Shown: one piece after another, positions 40,701-53,115 of the stretch
Layout of the letters: every line of letters starts with the position of its first letter
Position numbering within the stretch: the first letter of the stretch is position 1
The notes under the pieces: generated by a model
What the model was told of the DNA's origin: nothing
The model's input: only the letters and a program-made list of their open reading frames with translations
The model's database searches: none
NCBI RefSeq assembly: GCF_018139145.2
Contig: NC_059500.1
Location: forward strand, 17,422,101-17,486,100
DNA length: 64,000 nt
Reading direction: 5' to 3'
Source: Gymnogyps californianus
Taxonomy: Eukaryota; Chordata; Aves; Accipitriformes; Cathartidae
Translations under genes and position numbers: made by a program

Positions 40701-43700
40701 TAGGGGGACAGCATTCCTGAAAGGTGTTCCATGCTGCAGTAGGGCAGTGAGCAGGGGTGAAGAAACAGGAGACACTGAGCTATGAGAAGGCGGATATAAT
40801 TGACTGCAGCTGAACCAGTGGAAAAAAAAAGTCATTCAACACCTTCCAGGCCTTTCTTTAGCATGGAACATTAAAGTTTAGAGTTTTGTTTTTAATAGGA
40901 AAACTTATCTCAGCTCATACTAACTCGACAACTGATGCAAATCAGAAGTAAGGGCAACAGTCCAGGCTTGATGCATTCTCCATCTGGTTCAGTTGAATCT
41001 AGCCACCACCTTATAAAGGCTATCTAAGATTCAGGGGGCTTAAACATTCATGATTTTGAAAACAGCTGGATGAGTTAAGATTTGAGAGTAGCCTTTACCT
41101 TGAGCTCCATTTGTTTTCATTAGTCTGTATTAGATGCTCTGCTGCAGATTTACAGATTCTGACGGCTTCCCTCCCATGGTGTGATAAATGAGCCTCACAG
41201 CTTATAACTTAGCTGTTGAGCCCAGATGGCAGAATATCCACTGAAAAAAAAAAAAAAAGACAGGGAATCAGCAGGTCATGGAAAAAAAAGAGTGGGGAAT
41301 AAACTGAGTCAACACATCCCTAAAGCATTCTCCACTTAGCTCATTCAGAGTCTGAAGCTGCCCTTCTATGGTGGAGGGTGCCTGCTAGCACTGCCTGTAG
41401 GAAACACAGTCCCATATGAATGTCTCCCTCCATGTTCTCCCTAGTTTTTGGAGGTTCAAAGTGCATCCTGATGACAACACTGTGCACATAAAATGAATTC
41501 ATATCACTATTTTTAGGATGTAATTAGGAACATATGCTTACTTACAAACTAGAGACATAAAATGTATTCATCACAAACTTTACACAGAAAAAAAAAGAAA
41601 AAAATCTCGGATTGGCACAGAAAATTTTGTCTATAAGCAAGACAGCACTGACTTCCATGGGATTAATAATTCATATATTTTATCTCATTCAGGGCATTTC
41701 AGAAAGTCCATTATACTATATTTTCTGTATAGTCAGTAAATTTTGCAGCTCTTAAAACCCATGAAATGAAAAATAGGCTTGAAAAGCCATAACACTATCA
41801 ATACATTAATATTTATGTAGCTCTTTTCATGACAAACATTCCAAAGTGCTCTCCAGTAAAAGAAAATGAAATAAAGCATGAACAGAATGCAGATGACTGT
41901 AAGTCAAAAGGTCACTGAAAAAGACAAACCAAATGAATCTGTTTGGCCGAGGGACTGACCAAGTTCACTCAGTTAACTCTTGGAAATCCTGTGGTCTTTT
42001 CTAAAGCTTTTGCTACCCAAGTTTTAGGAATAATCTGTCAAGAATCAGAAAAGAATCAAAACAATCATAACAAATGAGAGGCACAAGTTGAGGCCATTTC
42101 AGTATAGACAGATAAGAAGGTGTTTTTCCAAATAAGTACTAAGTGTACAGAATACTTCTTTCCCCTGGTCATTTATATAACTGATATTGCTGATAAAAAT
42201 GCAGTTACTGAAACTTAAAAAAAAAAAATATGGTAAGTATTATTTTATTCACACACCACAGCAGCAAATCATTGATATAAATTATGTTAATTCCTTTACC
42301 ATGATGCGGTCATTCATGAGTGAAAAATAAATGTAGAAGACAAATGCTCTCTAATGCATAACTGCTGATTCTGTAATAGTAGCTTGTCTTCAGCTAATTT
42401 TCATCCTTCAGTTTTTTTAAAAAGGATTGTATTTCATTGTAAACATATCCTTCAGATTTGATGAGTTTCTTCACTGCCTGAGAAAATTTATGATTAAAGA
42501 GAAGAAACAAACTTGGGACCATAAGTGAACACAAGAAAAGTGAGCATGTTTCATTAGGTGAGATTAGAAGAATAAGCTGGTTTTCCTAGCTTGGCAATAC
42601 TGCATGACGGAGGGTTAGGTGTGATGCTGAATCTTCTCATTATAGAAAAACTTCCAGAGTAGAATCTGGGTTTTCTGTGGCTACTGGAGGGTTGTAGATG
42701 GCTTTTAGAAGCTAGTTGCAGCAAAGATCATTAAAAAAGAGGTGCATTGATCGTCTATGAAATTATTTGGTGTGTTATTTGTACTCATTAGAGGCCAAAG
42801 AAAGCTCTGTTTTCTAATGGAATTAGTAGAGTAGCAAGAGAGAGAAAATCAGCTTAATATTTATGGCTTTGTGTGTTTGTTTTTTGGAAGAAAAAAGAAA
42901 AAGAAAACCTATAGAGTTGTCTACTTGTATTCAGTTACTGGCAGGCATCATGTTTTCTGTTTTTAATTGGAACACGAACATTCAATTTTTCTATAGGTAT
43001 CTGTTTTTCATATTCAACTCTCTTAGTAATATAACTCCATTTGTTGGAGTGGTTAGTAGATTTATTCTGTAAATTCACAAAATCCCACTGAAATTCACAG
43101 GGGAACAGGAGTCATTCACTTTAATTGAGAATATTTTAATGGTTCTTTTGCTACACATGAGCTCACACTAGTTTTCAAGCCTGCATGCTGTGCCAATATT
43201 GACTTTATAGCTATCACAAGACAGTCAGAACTAAAACTAAGTGTAATCTCATTTGAACTACAGAATCATCTTCAACAGCCATAGTCATCTTTTTCCAGCC
43301 ACCTGTGCCAATGTCTCTTTCCATCCTGTAGATTTGTTAAAGCACCCAGAAAGATATCCAGACTATAGGGTTTATCTCTGAAGCATTTTAGAAACACTCT
43401 GATTTTGATAAAAGTAATAAGTATTTTCACTCAATGTTATCAGGACATCTTGTTTTTACAAATAAGATCCACAGAAGATGTGGAATCTAAAGGACTATTT
43501 GGTATACTAGAAATTTAATATAGGTCCCAGCAGTGCTATAGAGCATATGCTAAGTATTTGCTATGCTATACATTGTTTACTGAAGTAACGCTCGGATCTG
43601 ATGGGATTCAAGAGACCAAATGCTTTGGTTAACCAAGATGACTCAGACAGGAAACAACTAGAGACAGAACCTGCCTCTTTCGATAAACACAAAAAGTTAT

Positions 43701-46700
43701 CTCTTTTAGAGGCCAGTAATTACAAAAAATTGTCTGTACACATGTAATACAAAAAGCAAGTAATGTTTTCTAAATAAATTTTAAATTCTATGTGTTCTTT
43801 GGGATTGAAAAGCTCCATTTGAGGAGTTTTGCTTTCATGCTCTGTTTAGGAAACACTATGAAAGCTAAGAGTAAAAAAATTAGAAATACTACTGAATAAT
43901 AAGGTGTCATCTCATATCTGGATCCTGGTGAACAGTAGTTATTGTGCTACACACTGTGCAACAGCAACTACATAGGGGAACAGGTCTCATCGATAATGCA
44001 GACTCTGGGGGCAAAAGGAGAGCATGGGGAAAAATGAGGAAAGTACCTCCTTTTAGTACCTCAGAAAGACCTGTATCCCTATTCGGCATCCATGCCTTTT
44101 AGTCACACATTATGAGTACGTGATGGTTCCTAATGCAAGATCTGACTTTTTTTTTTTTTTTTTTTTTTTAAGTTAGGAATGAAAAGTATGAAAATTGCAC
44201 CCACTAAAATTAAGAGGAAGACAAAATAAAAATCAAACTCCATTGGCACAAGACATTTGCCAAGCTTTAGACTCCTCAAGGTTTGTTTTCATATGAAATG
44301 CATCTGCACATGTGAAAACAGCTGCATCTTTAGGAAAGTTTTGCTTAGGGGTGCCAATTTTAAAAGTGGCTCAGTTTTTTAAAGGTAATATGTCTGATAA
44401 CAGGAGAAAAAGTGTGTGCAGTTTCTGACCCCCAGAGTGGACTGAGTCAGTGACGTGACCTCTATTAACTCCCCCTAGCATCCACAGGCACCTCAGGTTG
44501 GTTTCCTTACATGCTGAATGGGAAAATGCAACAGCTTAGCTAATACGAAAACTAAACGTAAAGATGTGTCTATATTTCCACCAATTTTCCATGCTCCAAG
44601 TACCTGCCAAAAGATTGCAAGTAAATCCTCCATCTGTTCAGGATCCAGAACTTCCATGATTTTTCACTTGGAAGAGTGAATTTATTTCTTTTGAATAATG
44701 ATTGCTAGAGGAGATGTGGTTCTCACCTTTCAGGTAGTAACATCAGGGCCAGAGCATGTATCCAGGTGGTAGTTTTAATCTGAGGCAGATGGAGTTCAAA
44801 CCCATATCTTTTTGAAAGAATCCCTTACCCAACACTTCTAGACTAGGTTGGAAGGAGGGTAGAGAAAGTGTCCTCCAGTCTTGTGCAAGTTTTGTTGCAA
44901 GGAGTGTAAAGTTAATTCAGCCAGAATGGAAGCACAAGAAGAAATGGCTGTGCAACCAGAGTTTAGAGTGTCTGGAAAAAGAGGAGTATGACTTAATCAA
45001 TGTCTGCTCCTGAGGTGGTTTGTGGAGTTTTTTACTCAGTGATTGTCTAACTTAAAATGAAAAAATAGTCCTGGAACAGGAACTGCAACGTAACGAAAAT
45101 TTTACCTCAAGTCCTGAAACAAGAACTACAATATATGGGTAATCTTTTATTTGTTCCTTATTTACACAACTAGCTTGCAATTTCTCTTCTGTAATGGAAT
45201 TTTTAGAAGGGCTATTCCAGAAGACCAAAAGTAATATGGCAGGGTCTGAGAAGATCTACTTAGCACATGTTTTCATGCAAAATCCATACTGTGAACCTGA
45301 ATCAGGCTAAATGCGGATGTGAATTTAGAGGATGGGATGTTCCCACTTGGAAAACACCAGCACATATCTTTCACTCAGCAAGCATTTCTTCGGAGTAGCT
45401 GAGCCCCTCTGCTGTGCCATCTTTCTGTATGGACATTGATCTGCCAATTACTCTAGGATATGTATATTATTCCATATTTCAATGAGCATGTACTGTTTTT
45501 CAAAAGCAGACTCAAACACATCCTCAAGGCCAAAATGGGTTACCTGCCATATTGTTCTGTCATATCCTCTAGGGATATGATCATCTTGAAAGTGCATTGG
45601 TTAATGGTTAGTGGAAACAAGTGAAGATTGCTCACTTTGTGGTGAGGAATGCATTCAGACATATTAAAAGTGTATGCAAGTATTTAAAATTATATGCGAA
45701 TAGAAGGGATAATTCATCCCTCTTACTCCTCAGCTTGTCAAGGCTGAGCTATCTGACTGTGAAGAATTGCAGGCTCCAGCTTTTCATGAAAGTTTTGCCA
45801 CATTTGCTGTGGGAGTAGATTCATCCAGGAGGAAACTGAAGGGCTCCAAACCTGGCTCTGCAGAAATTAAAGAAAACAAAGCAAGATGGTATTTCTTTTA
45901 ATAAATGGTGCTTCTCGGAAGTATTGAAAAAAGTCTGCTTAATTTACCAAGAAAGAAACTGGGAAGCCCCTTCCCTTTTTGGAAATACCTGCATAGTTTT
46001 ACAGTATCATCTGGAATTTATCTTTTACTCATCAAAATTCTGAATATATTGAGAACATGAACAGCTTTTAATATTGTATATATCAACTCCATGTGGGAAA
46101 TAAAAAAGAAAAAGAGATAGAACCTGTATAATGCACAGAAAAATATCCAGAATATCCACCCAGTGTTCCAAGTGGAGGGGCATGAATTGCAGAATTATTA
46201 TTAAAATTTTTGATGGAGAGACTTGGTAGAATAATGTAAGCTTTAGGATCTGGAGACTCCCTGCCTACTAATTAGTAAGTTATACTGTAGTGATTGCTCC
46301 ACTAGCATCAGACCATACTCAGTGAGACACTGACCTATTTAATTTGGCTCTTAGCATGAAGCCTGAGCACACTTGCAAGCACTAGATGAGAAGAGAGCCT
46401 GAGTTCTTTCTATTAGTCAGAGCCATTCATTCCCAATTTCATGTCCGTATCCTACATTCCTCATTCCAAATCTGAATGCGTCAGGAAAGGATGTCTTCTG
46501 CTCCAATAGTACGAATGTCTGAATGTTAGAGGAAATAAGCTGGTTCAAAAGGTGTATGTTAATAACGTTACATGGACAACTTTCACGTGGACAGATTTCC
46601 AGGAGGTCAGACTATCTGATTTTATCACCTCCAGGTTTTAACTCTGTAAAACAGACATAAACTCTTAGAGTTGAAAGAATGGGCCTTTTAAGTTCCTCAG

Positions 46701-49700
46701 CTTGTGTTTCTCTGCTCTGAAGTCAACTTCCAGACTCCATTACATTCAGTGGATGCTGGACTGGGACCTTAAAATTTAATTTTAATGGTTAAACCAGCTG
46801 CTTCAAAATGAATGTTTACTTTCTTATCTGCTAAAAATTATAAAGTTCTCTGTAAAGGAACAGAAATATGCTCCTTTTATGATTAGGCAGATTCATAAAG
46901 ATCCTTATGAAAGAAGGATTTTTTTAATGGGAAAAAGCAGAGAAATCCACTCAACAATGTATGTATTTTAGATAAAGCCATTTAAACTCATTTTTAGACT
47001 AAACATTTTATGCTGCCCTCCAGCTAACTGCTCTAGAGATGAAAGGCACCATTATAATCTAGTCCCCTTTGTCTCTGAAAGTAGAAGTTTCCACCCTCTT
47101 TGCTCATAGACTTAAACCAAAACAAAGAATAGAAACCAAAACACAGGACTGTACAAATAACACATATTTTTCAACATTGTGCATCCCTTATACTGGGTTC
47201 CTTTTAAATTTTTTTTTCAAAATAAAAAGCCCTCTTCTTGTACTGCAGGTAGCTGTTGTGAAATAACATGAGTCCAAAGCTCCAGAGAAACCTTTTTCAA
47301 AAGTCCTTGAAAAAGCCTTTATAATTTCCCTTGGCTATTGATCTACATCCTTCTACTGACTTAAGACTAATACGTATTAGTAGAACATGAAAGAGATTTT
47401 TGAAGGTGCAGGTGCAAAATATTTAACATAACCTTGAGTTTTATTGCACAAGACTCCTAGTTCTGGGGCAAAATGTGTTTTCATGTATAAGTGATTCCAA
47501 AGCCCCCCTTTTTCCACTTGCCTTATTTTCGTCAGACCCTTTAGTCATAAAAAATGCAGGGGAAAGAATGCTTTCAAAAATCCCTGTGGCAGAATAAACT
47601 AGAGCTGAACCTTCATGTGATTTCCAGAGTGAGTCATTTAAGCACAGGACTGCTTCATAAACTTCAGGGACTTCATTTGCATGTGAATATTGATTCCCCT
47701 CACACAAACAGTTCATCCTTTTATGTTGCTTTTCCATGAATTTGCCCTCCAGAGAATTGATTTTTTTTTTCCCATGCTTCAGCCAGGTGTTTCTGCTGCC
47801 CCAGTCAAAAACACTTCTCCTTGATGAATCAAATGGAGCAACGAGAATGTGTAGATTACCCCCAGTTCTTCCTCTCAAGCATAAACAATTCACATTTCCT
47901 TCCAAGGAAAGAGTGAACATTTGACCTCTCTTTTAAATCATCAGATAAGCAAAAGCAGTTGTGTTTGTGTGGGGGAAGAGATATTCATCAAATAATCTAA
48001 ATTACCAAAAGTAGTTAAAAGTGCAGTATTTCCTAAGTAAATCAGATCTCAAAGTACTCCTTGATCATTCAACCAAGGGTTATATTTTGATTCTCATAAT
48101 TCACCCTGAGGCTGTGCTTACCAGCTACAAATAAAACTTACAGTGTATGAGTTTGACCCTGTAGCCTCCACTTACATGAGTAAGTGCTATGAATTTCCCA
48201 CAGAAGTCCCCAGAAGAGACAGAGTTTGTCACAGGCACTGGGATTTCATCAGCGGACCCATTTGCATAGGAATGCTGCATGTGCGATGGAACAGTCTCAT
48301 GTCCTGAAAAGTCGGAGAGTGAGCAGGCAGTCTGGGATCATCCCATCAGAATATAGTACACCTTTTTTCCCCCTTCACCAAAGCTGACATTACAGTATTC
48401 CATGAACTATAGACTGGTCCTCATAGAAATACTGTGCTTTCACGTATCTCCACAACTCCAATGATATGCTAGTTTCTGCCTTAATATCATAGCAGAACAT
48501 AAAAATACCTTCCCTTTTCTATCACACACTTATTTTACTGCAGTGATATTGCCCATGTTAGATTATAGTGGTATAGGATGCTGTGATGACACAATAATAA
48601 GGGGCATCATATTACCATGAACAAGTCACATACGAAAAAGAAATATGGAAAATTTCAGTTGGTTACCAAATAGTTCTCTTAAGAGAGGACTGGAATATGG
48701 CTGCTGCATATCTTAACTGAGACATATCAATGAAGTTATACGTAGGATGCAGGGGAAAATAATGATCTCTATCCTAAGTTATCCATTTATTGTTAATTGC
48801 TCACCTGCACATTTTTCGTGAAACCCAAAGTTCACAATGTTTAGGGTAATGTAGTAACATTGTTGATAGCAGTATCTATAAAATAAATAAGAACAGCCTG
48901 GAAAAACACTTGTTCTCAGCTGATAATCAGCTGATAGTGAACAATAGTTTGGCATAATAACAAACGCTCTTAGATTTAGATTTCTAGAGGAAAATATAGC
49001 TAATGTCCTATGGAAAGTTCTCAGACTCTTCATAGCGTATTTATTTTGGAGACCAGATAAAGAGTTGTACAACTGTAAAAAGTATGATGAAGAATAACTA
49101 TTAATAGTTACCAGTTGACAGGAAAAGATATTTTCTTTCACGGCTTCTGACCTTTAAGAAGCACCTAAACAACCTGTGTTTGACTTTATGTTTTGCTAAA
49201 GAAGTGTTTGTTATGCATGAGTGAAGACTAGGAAAGAATACCTCTCTTTGCTCTGTGTAGGATGTGTTCATAATTAAATTGCCAATAAATCCCTTCATAC
49301 GATAAGGATATAGTAAATTACGCTGACTTCTCTATCATTGGACTGCTTTCTATAACAAGGTTACTTACCTTTTCATTTCAGCTCCTGTGGGCATTTCTCT
49401 TGATGGGAAGATATGGTTATGTGCGATATACTTGCTCTTCAGTGACACACGGAACATACATGTGTGTGACTGGATATGTACAGGCATCAGATTCAGTTCA
49501 AGCAGCAATGTTGCCTGAATAAATGCTAATGCAATAGCGTTTACAATGAGTATATTCAACAGTCCTTTCTACCTGTCAAATCCGATGTAATCAGTGCATT
49601 CTTCTTTTTGGCAGATTTAATGTTTACAGTATCATAGATTGACATTCACCTGACAACTTTTGTATCTCTTCCAAATGACTTTCTTTATTTTCTACTGACA

Positions 49701-52700
49701 TTTCAACTATTGATTTGAAATTCTATCACAATATTAAATTACTAATTGCTTCAAAATTTCCAGTAAACCTTAAACTTAGCTGAAAGGTATAGCCATGCTT
49801 TTTTAAGAATAGTTTTTTAAAAAAATTATTGCTGGTTTTCCTAATTAAGTAGACAGGAATGGACCCAGTAAAAACCTGTCTTTCTATTGCAATATCCTCC
49901 TAGTGCCAACATTTCATTAAAAGAAAGAAAAAAAGATAAACCTCTACATAGTCCAAATTATCTGGGTTGGAATTTTAATTGTGTTTCTTATTGCCTGGGG
50001 ATTAAGAAATTTCAGACTAAGCCCTCAAGAGGTTGTGCACAGCTTCACAGCTTGAAAACTGCCATCCTGAGTGGTGCATAAATTCACTTCTATCAGCCAA
50101 ACGTTTCCCACTTTCTGTAAAGGCTAATTTGGAGTCTATAAACCCGGGGCTACTATGGACATCAGTAAGGTTTAGGAGAAGTGATTCTGACTCATGCGTA
50201 CAGGACGAAAGCAAAATCTGGAGGATATTAGGTCTGAACAGTGTGCAATGAGGGACAACAGGTAAGGCTGTATTCCCATGCCATTCATTGTAGATAACAG
50301 TGAAGGTCATCTGAACAGTTCTTAAAGTCAGCACTTTTGATGGCTTGTGTTGTGATTTTTGGCATTTTAAATGCCAGAGCCCAGGTCACAGGGACTTAGT
50401 TGAGATTAGGTAATTTTCGCCAACGTTGCTAGGTGGAACTCTGACACGTAAGACAATGATTTATCTTTGTGCCTTTCTCAGTACTTTGGTACACATCTGA
50501 AAGGAAAGAGAAGGTCATGCTGCAAAAGTTGGGCAGTAACAAGGCAGATGTCATCTTTTCCAAATCAAATACCTTCAAGTAGAGAGAGACAATTTCAGGA
50601 AATAGACCTGCTTCTTCCGGCATTAGACAGCTGGGAATTCTTGCAGTTTTCAGAGAGTTTGGCGTTAAAAATGGGTGTCCTAAAGGCTCTTAGTAGCACT
50701 GTAGTTGTGTGAGGAGCAGAAGAATTTCCATGATAAATCAAATAAATGGTCCAATCAGTCTTATGACACTGGTTGTGGTCAGCAGCAGCTCCACTTTCTG
50801 CTTCCTAGACAGGTTATTTGTACAGCAAGCAGTACAGGCATCTTCCACCGCTCACACAGGTCAAAGAAATCCAACCATTTCTATACTCTCTCGTTAATCA
50901 TGACCTATCTGCTGCTTGGTTTGCTCCATGTTGATTCCCTGGCTAAATGAGCACAAAACAGGCACAGGGGGTGAGAAGATGAGAAGCCAGAGCTGCCAGA
51001 GCAGTACCAGCACACTTTTCAGCGTGGCTAACATAGCACATGCTGTGCCACTGGCATTTCAGTGGTGAAGGTGAGCAAGCACCCTGGCTGTGGGGGTGAG
51101 TGGACTTTTGTCTGCGTACCCTGGGTGTGACTTACACAAACATGAACCTCAGTAATGTACTAACATGGTTACTCTTAACTCTAAATACTCACACACAACT
51201 GTTGAGGTCCCAGTTTGCTCCAGTTTGGAGAAAAGTATTTGACTATCAATCGTCTTCTTTCTCCCCTGTTCGTTAGTGTCAGTCTGTAGATTTCAAAGTG
51301 TATTTCAGTTACAAAAGAGTTAGCAGACCTGTTACTGGAGATAACATGCCCATTCCTAAAAACATTATATTAACTCTCCAGGTAATATGACTGCAATTTT
51401 CTTCCATTTTTAATAGTTTTATCACACCAAGTCCAAGATGCTTCCTTCTCCTTTGCTAGCACTTTCTTTCCCTTGGCCCATTCAGGACTTGGAGTTTTAA
51501 GTCTTCATTTCTGCTGTTTATGATTTTAATGTTGTTAGGAGATGAAGACTTTTTTCAAAATCTGCATTTTGGCAGAAAACCCAGGCAATTGACATGTTGA
51601 CAATAAATGCAGAATATGATTGCAAATAGGAAAAATCAAATTAATTCCTTTCCGTATTGGTATTCAGGAACCATTCTTCCTACATTTACTGGAGAGAATG
51701 ACATTTACCTGAATTTAATACTCTATCTCATTTTTCCTAAGTGCACTGCAGCTAGAATTGCCCAAAGAGAAAAGAACAAGTAACTGAGAAAAATGCATAC
51801 AGACACATATTTCCATGTTTTAATTGAACCTAAAAACCAATCCTGCTTTGTAGTTCATTTTCTGATTGTTTTCACATCAGGGTATGAAGCATAAATTTGT
51901 GCTGCATCTGCCCTGATACTTAAAAAAATAACAGCTTACACATATCAGTACTTTTAACCCATTCATGTTTAAATCATTATGTTATATATTCTCTGTTTTT
52001 ACGTCTGCCCTCTAACACTCCTAACTTTCTATTTGTTCAAGCTTTTGTTTTTCTAAGGACCAGTGCTCAAGGCGGACAGATTATAGCAGCTCCCTGGCAC
52101 TGCCCTGTTCTGTATTCTTCTTCCACAAGACAGTTCTAAAAGAAGAGTGAGACATGACACCGTAAAGATGAGGAATTCAGACACCATATGTCCCTGCAGC
52201 AGTTAGGCACAACAGGACACTCTGAGACAATGTCAGAGCGAGCTTCCTGCTGTGCCTCAGTTCTGGAAGACATAGGTAATGTTTCACCCTTATCTATATA
52301 ATACCTGCTGTTTACACTTTTCTGTCACTGTTTTGCTATTCATTAGTCCACCTTCTCAATTGAATATTGACAGTGCTTTTGAATGAATCCCCACAATATT
52401 TTTAATGCAAGGGCAAACATTTAACTTCTGAAGAAAGAAACAAATGCTGACTTGAAATATAGTCCAAATGAGAATGATTAGTTTATTAAGAATTTTAATT
52501 TGCCAACTGAAAAATAAATGGACATTGTAGAAAAGATACATGAAGAGAGAGCTTTGCATAGATATCCCCTCAAATACCTTTGTCAGTGATCAATCACTGA
52601 AGAGTGGATGCCTTTACTCATTGACAACTGCTAACATTTATTTTATTATTGCTGTTAGGAAGATGGACTCAGGGAGAAATACCTATGCTGCCTTTCAATC

Positions 52701-53004
52701 GGTGCAATCAATTTCATATCTTTCTCCAACAATGTCTGACATATGATCTTTCAAGAGAAGGAAATATCCTTTCTTTAATTGTTGCATGTATTGTTCTAAT
52801 AGTGCTTCATGGATGGTCACTAGGAGAAATCTTATGCAATATCAAGATTCTGCATGGGTTTTTTAATCCTTATTATTAGTATTACTACAAGTGACACAAT
52901 TTTAAAATCTTTTTTCTCGACATGCCCTCATGGCCTTCTGAGGTGGTGACTTCAATCGCTTAAACATGCATACACATTTCCTTGTGGTGAATGTAAAAGT
53001 AAGA
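37741..53004. other. AT-rich non-coding DNA, no gene seen
   Basis: These 15 kb have no supported gene. The only frame above 130 codons is 47441-47920 on the minus strand (159 codons), assessed under findings. Simple runs include a T run near 39760-39777, an A run near 41241-41255 and T23 at 44147-44169. A perfect 7-bp-arm hairpin with a 4-base loop lies at 40627-40644 (AGCATGC, then GCATGCT). Confidence 0.55.
44147..44169. repeat. T23 homopolymer run
   Basis: Twenty-three T in a row are followed by AAGTTAGG. No processed pseudogene or LINE body adjoins it on either strand that I can recognise, so it is listed as a simple repeat. Confidence 0.9.
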
Positions 53005-53115
53005 ATAGCCTTATTAAACAAGAATAGTTCAATCTAGTCCAATCTAGTCCAACGTAGTTTATCTCATCCAATATCCTGCCTCCACTGGTGATATTTGCCC
53101 TGTTTCAGATATGTT
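53005..53115 (+). repeat. Possible decayed SINE/CR1-like tail
   Basis: The stretch contains CAATCTAGTC twice in a row and then CATCCAATATCCTGCCTCC followed by a TGGTGATATTTGCC-like segment. This order resembles the 'catctagtccagtatcctg...' part of old amniote (turtle- and bird-type) SINE or CR1-tail repeats, as I recall them. The match is from memory and diverged, and no ends or duplication are visible. It could also be chance similarity. Confidence 0.3.

Noticed and set aside
44147..44169. T23 as the tail of a minus-strand retroposed gene
   Set aside because: No pseudogene-like sequence precedes it on the minus strand and no flanking duplication was found.
8022..48267. Recurrence of the octamer ATTTGCAT (8022, 29552, 30971, 37231, 47675, 48260, and reversed at 40934) as a window-wide signal
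   Set aside because: About seven copies on two strands of 64 kb AT-rich DNA is only modestly above chance; only local clusters are kept as findings.
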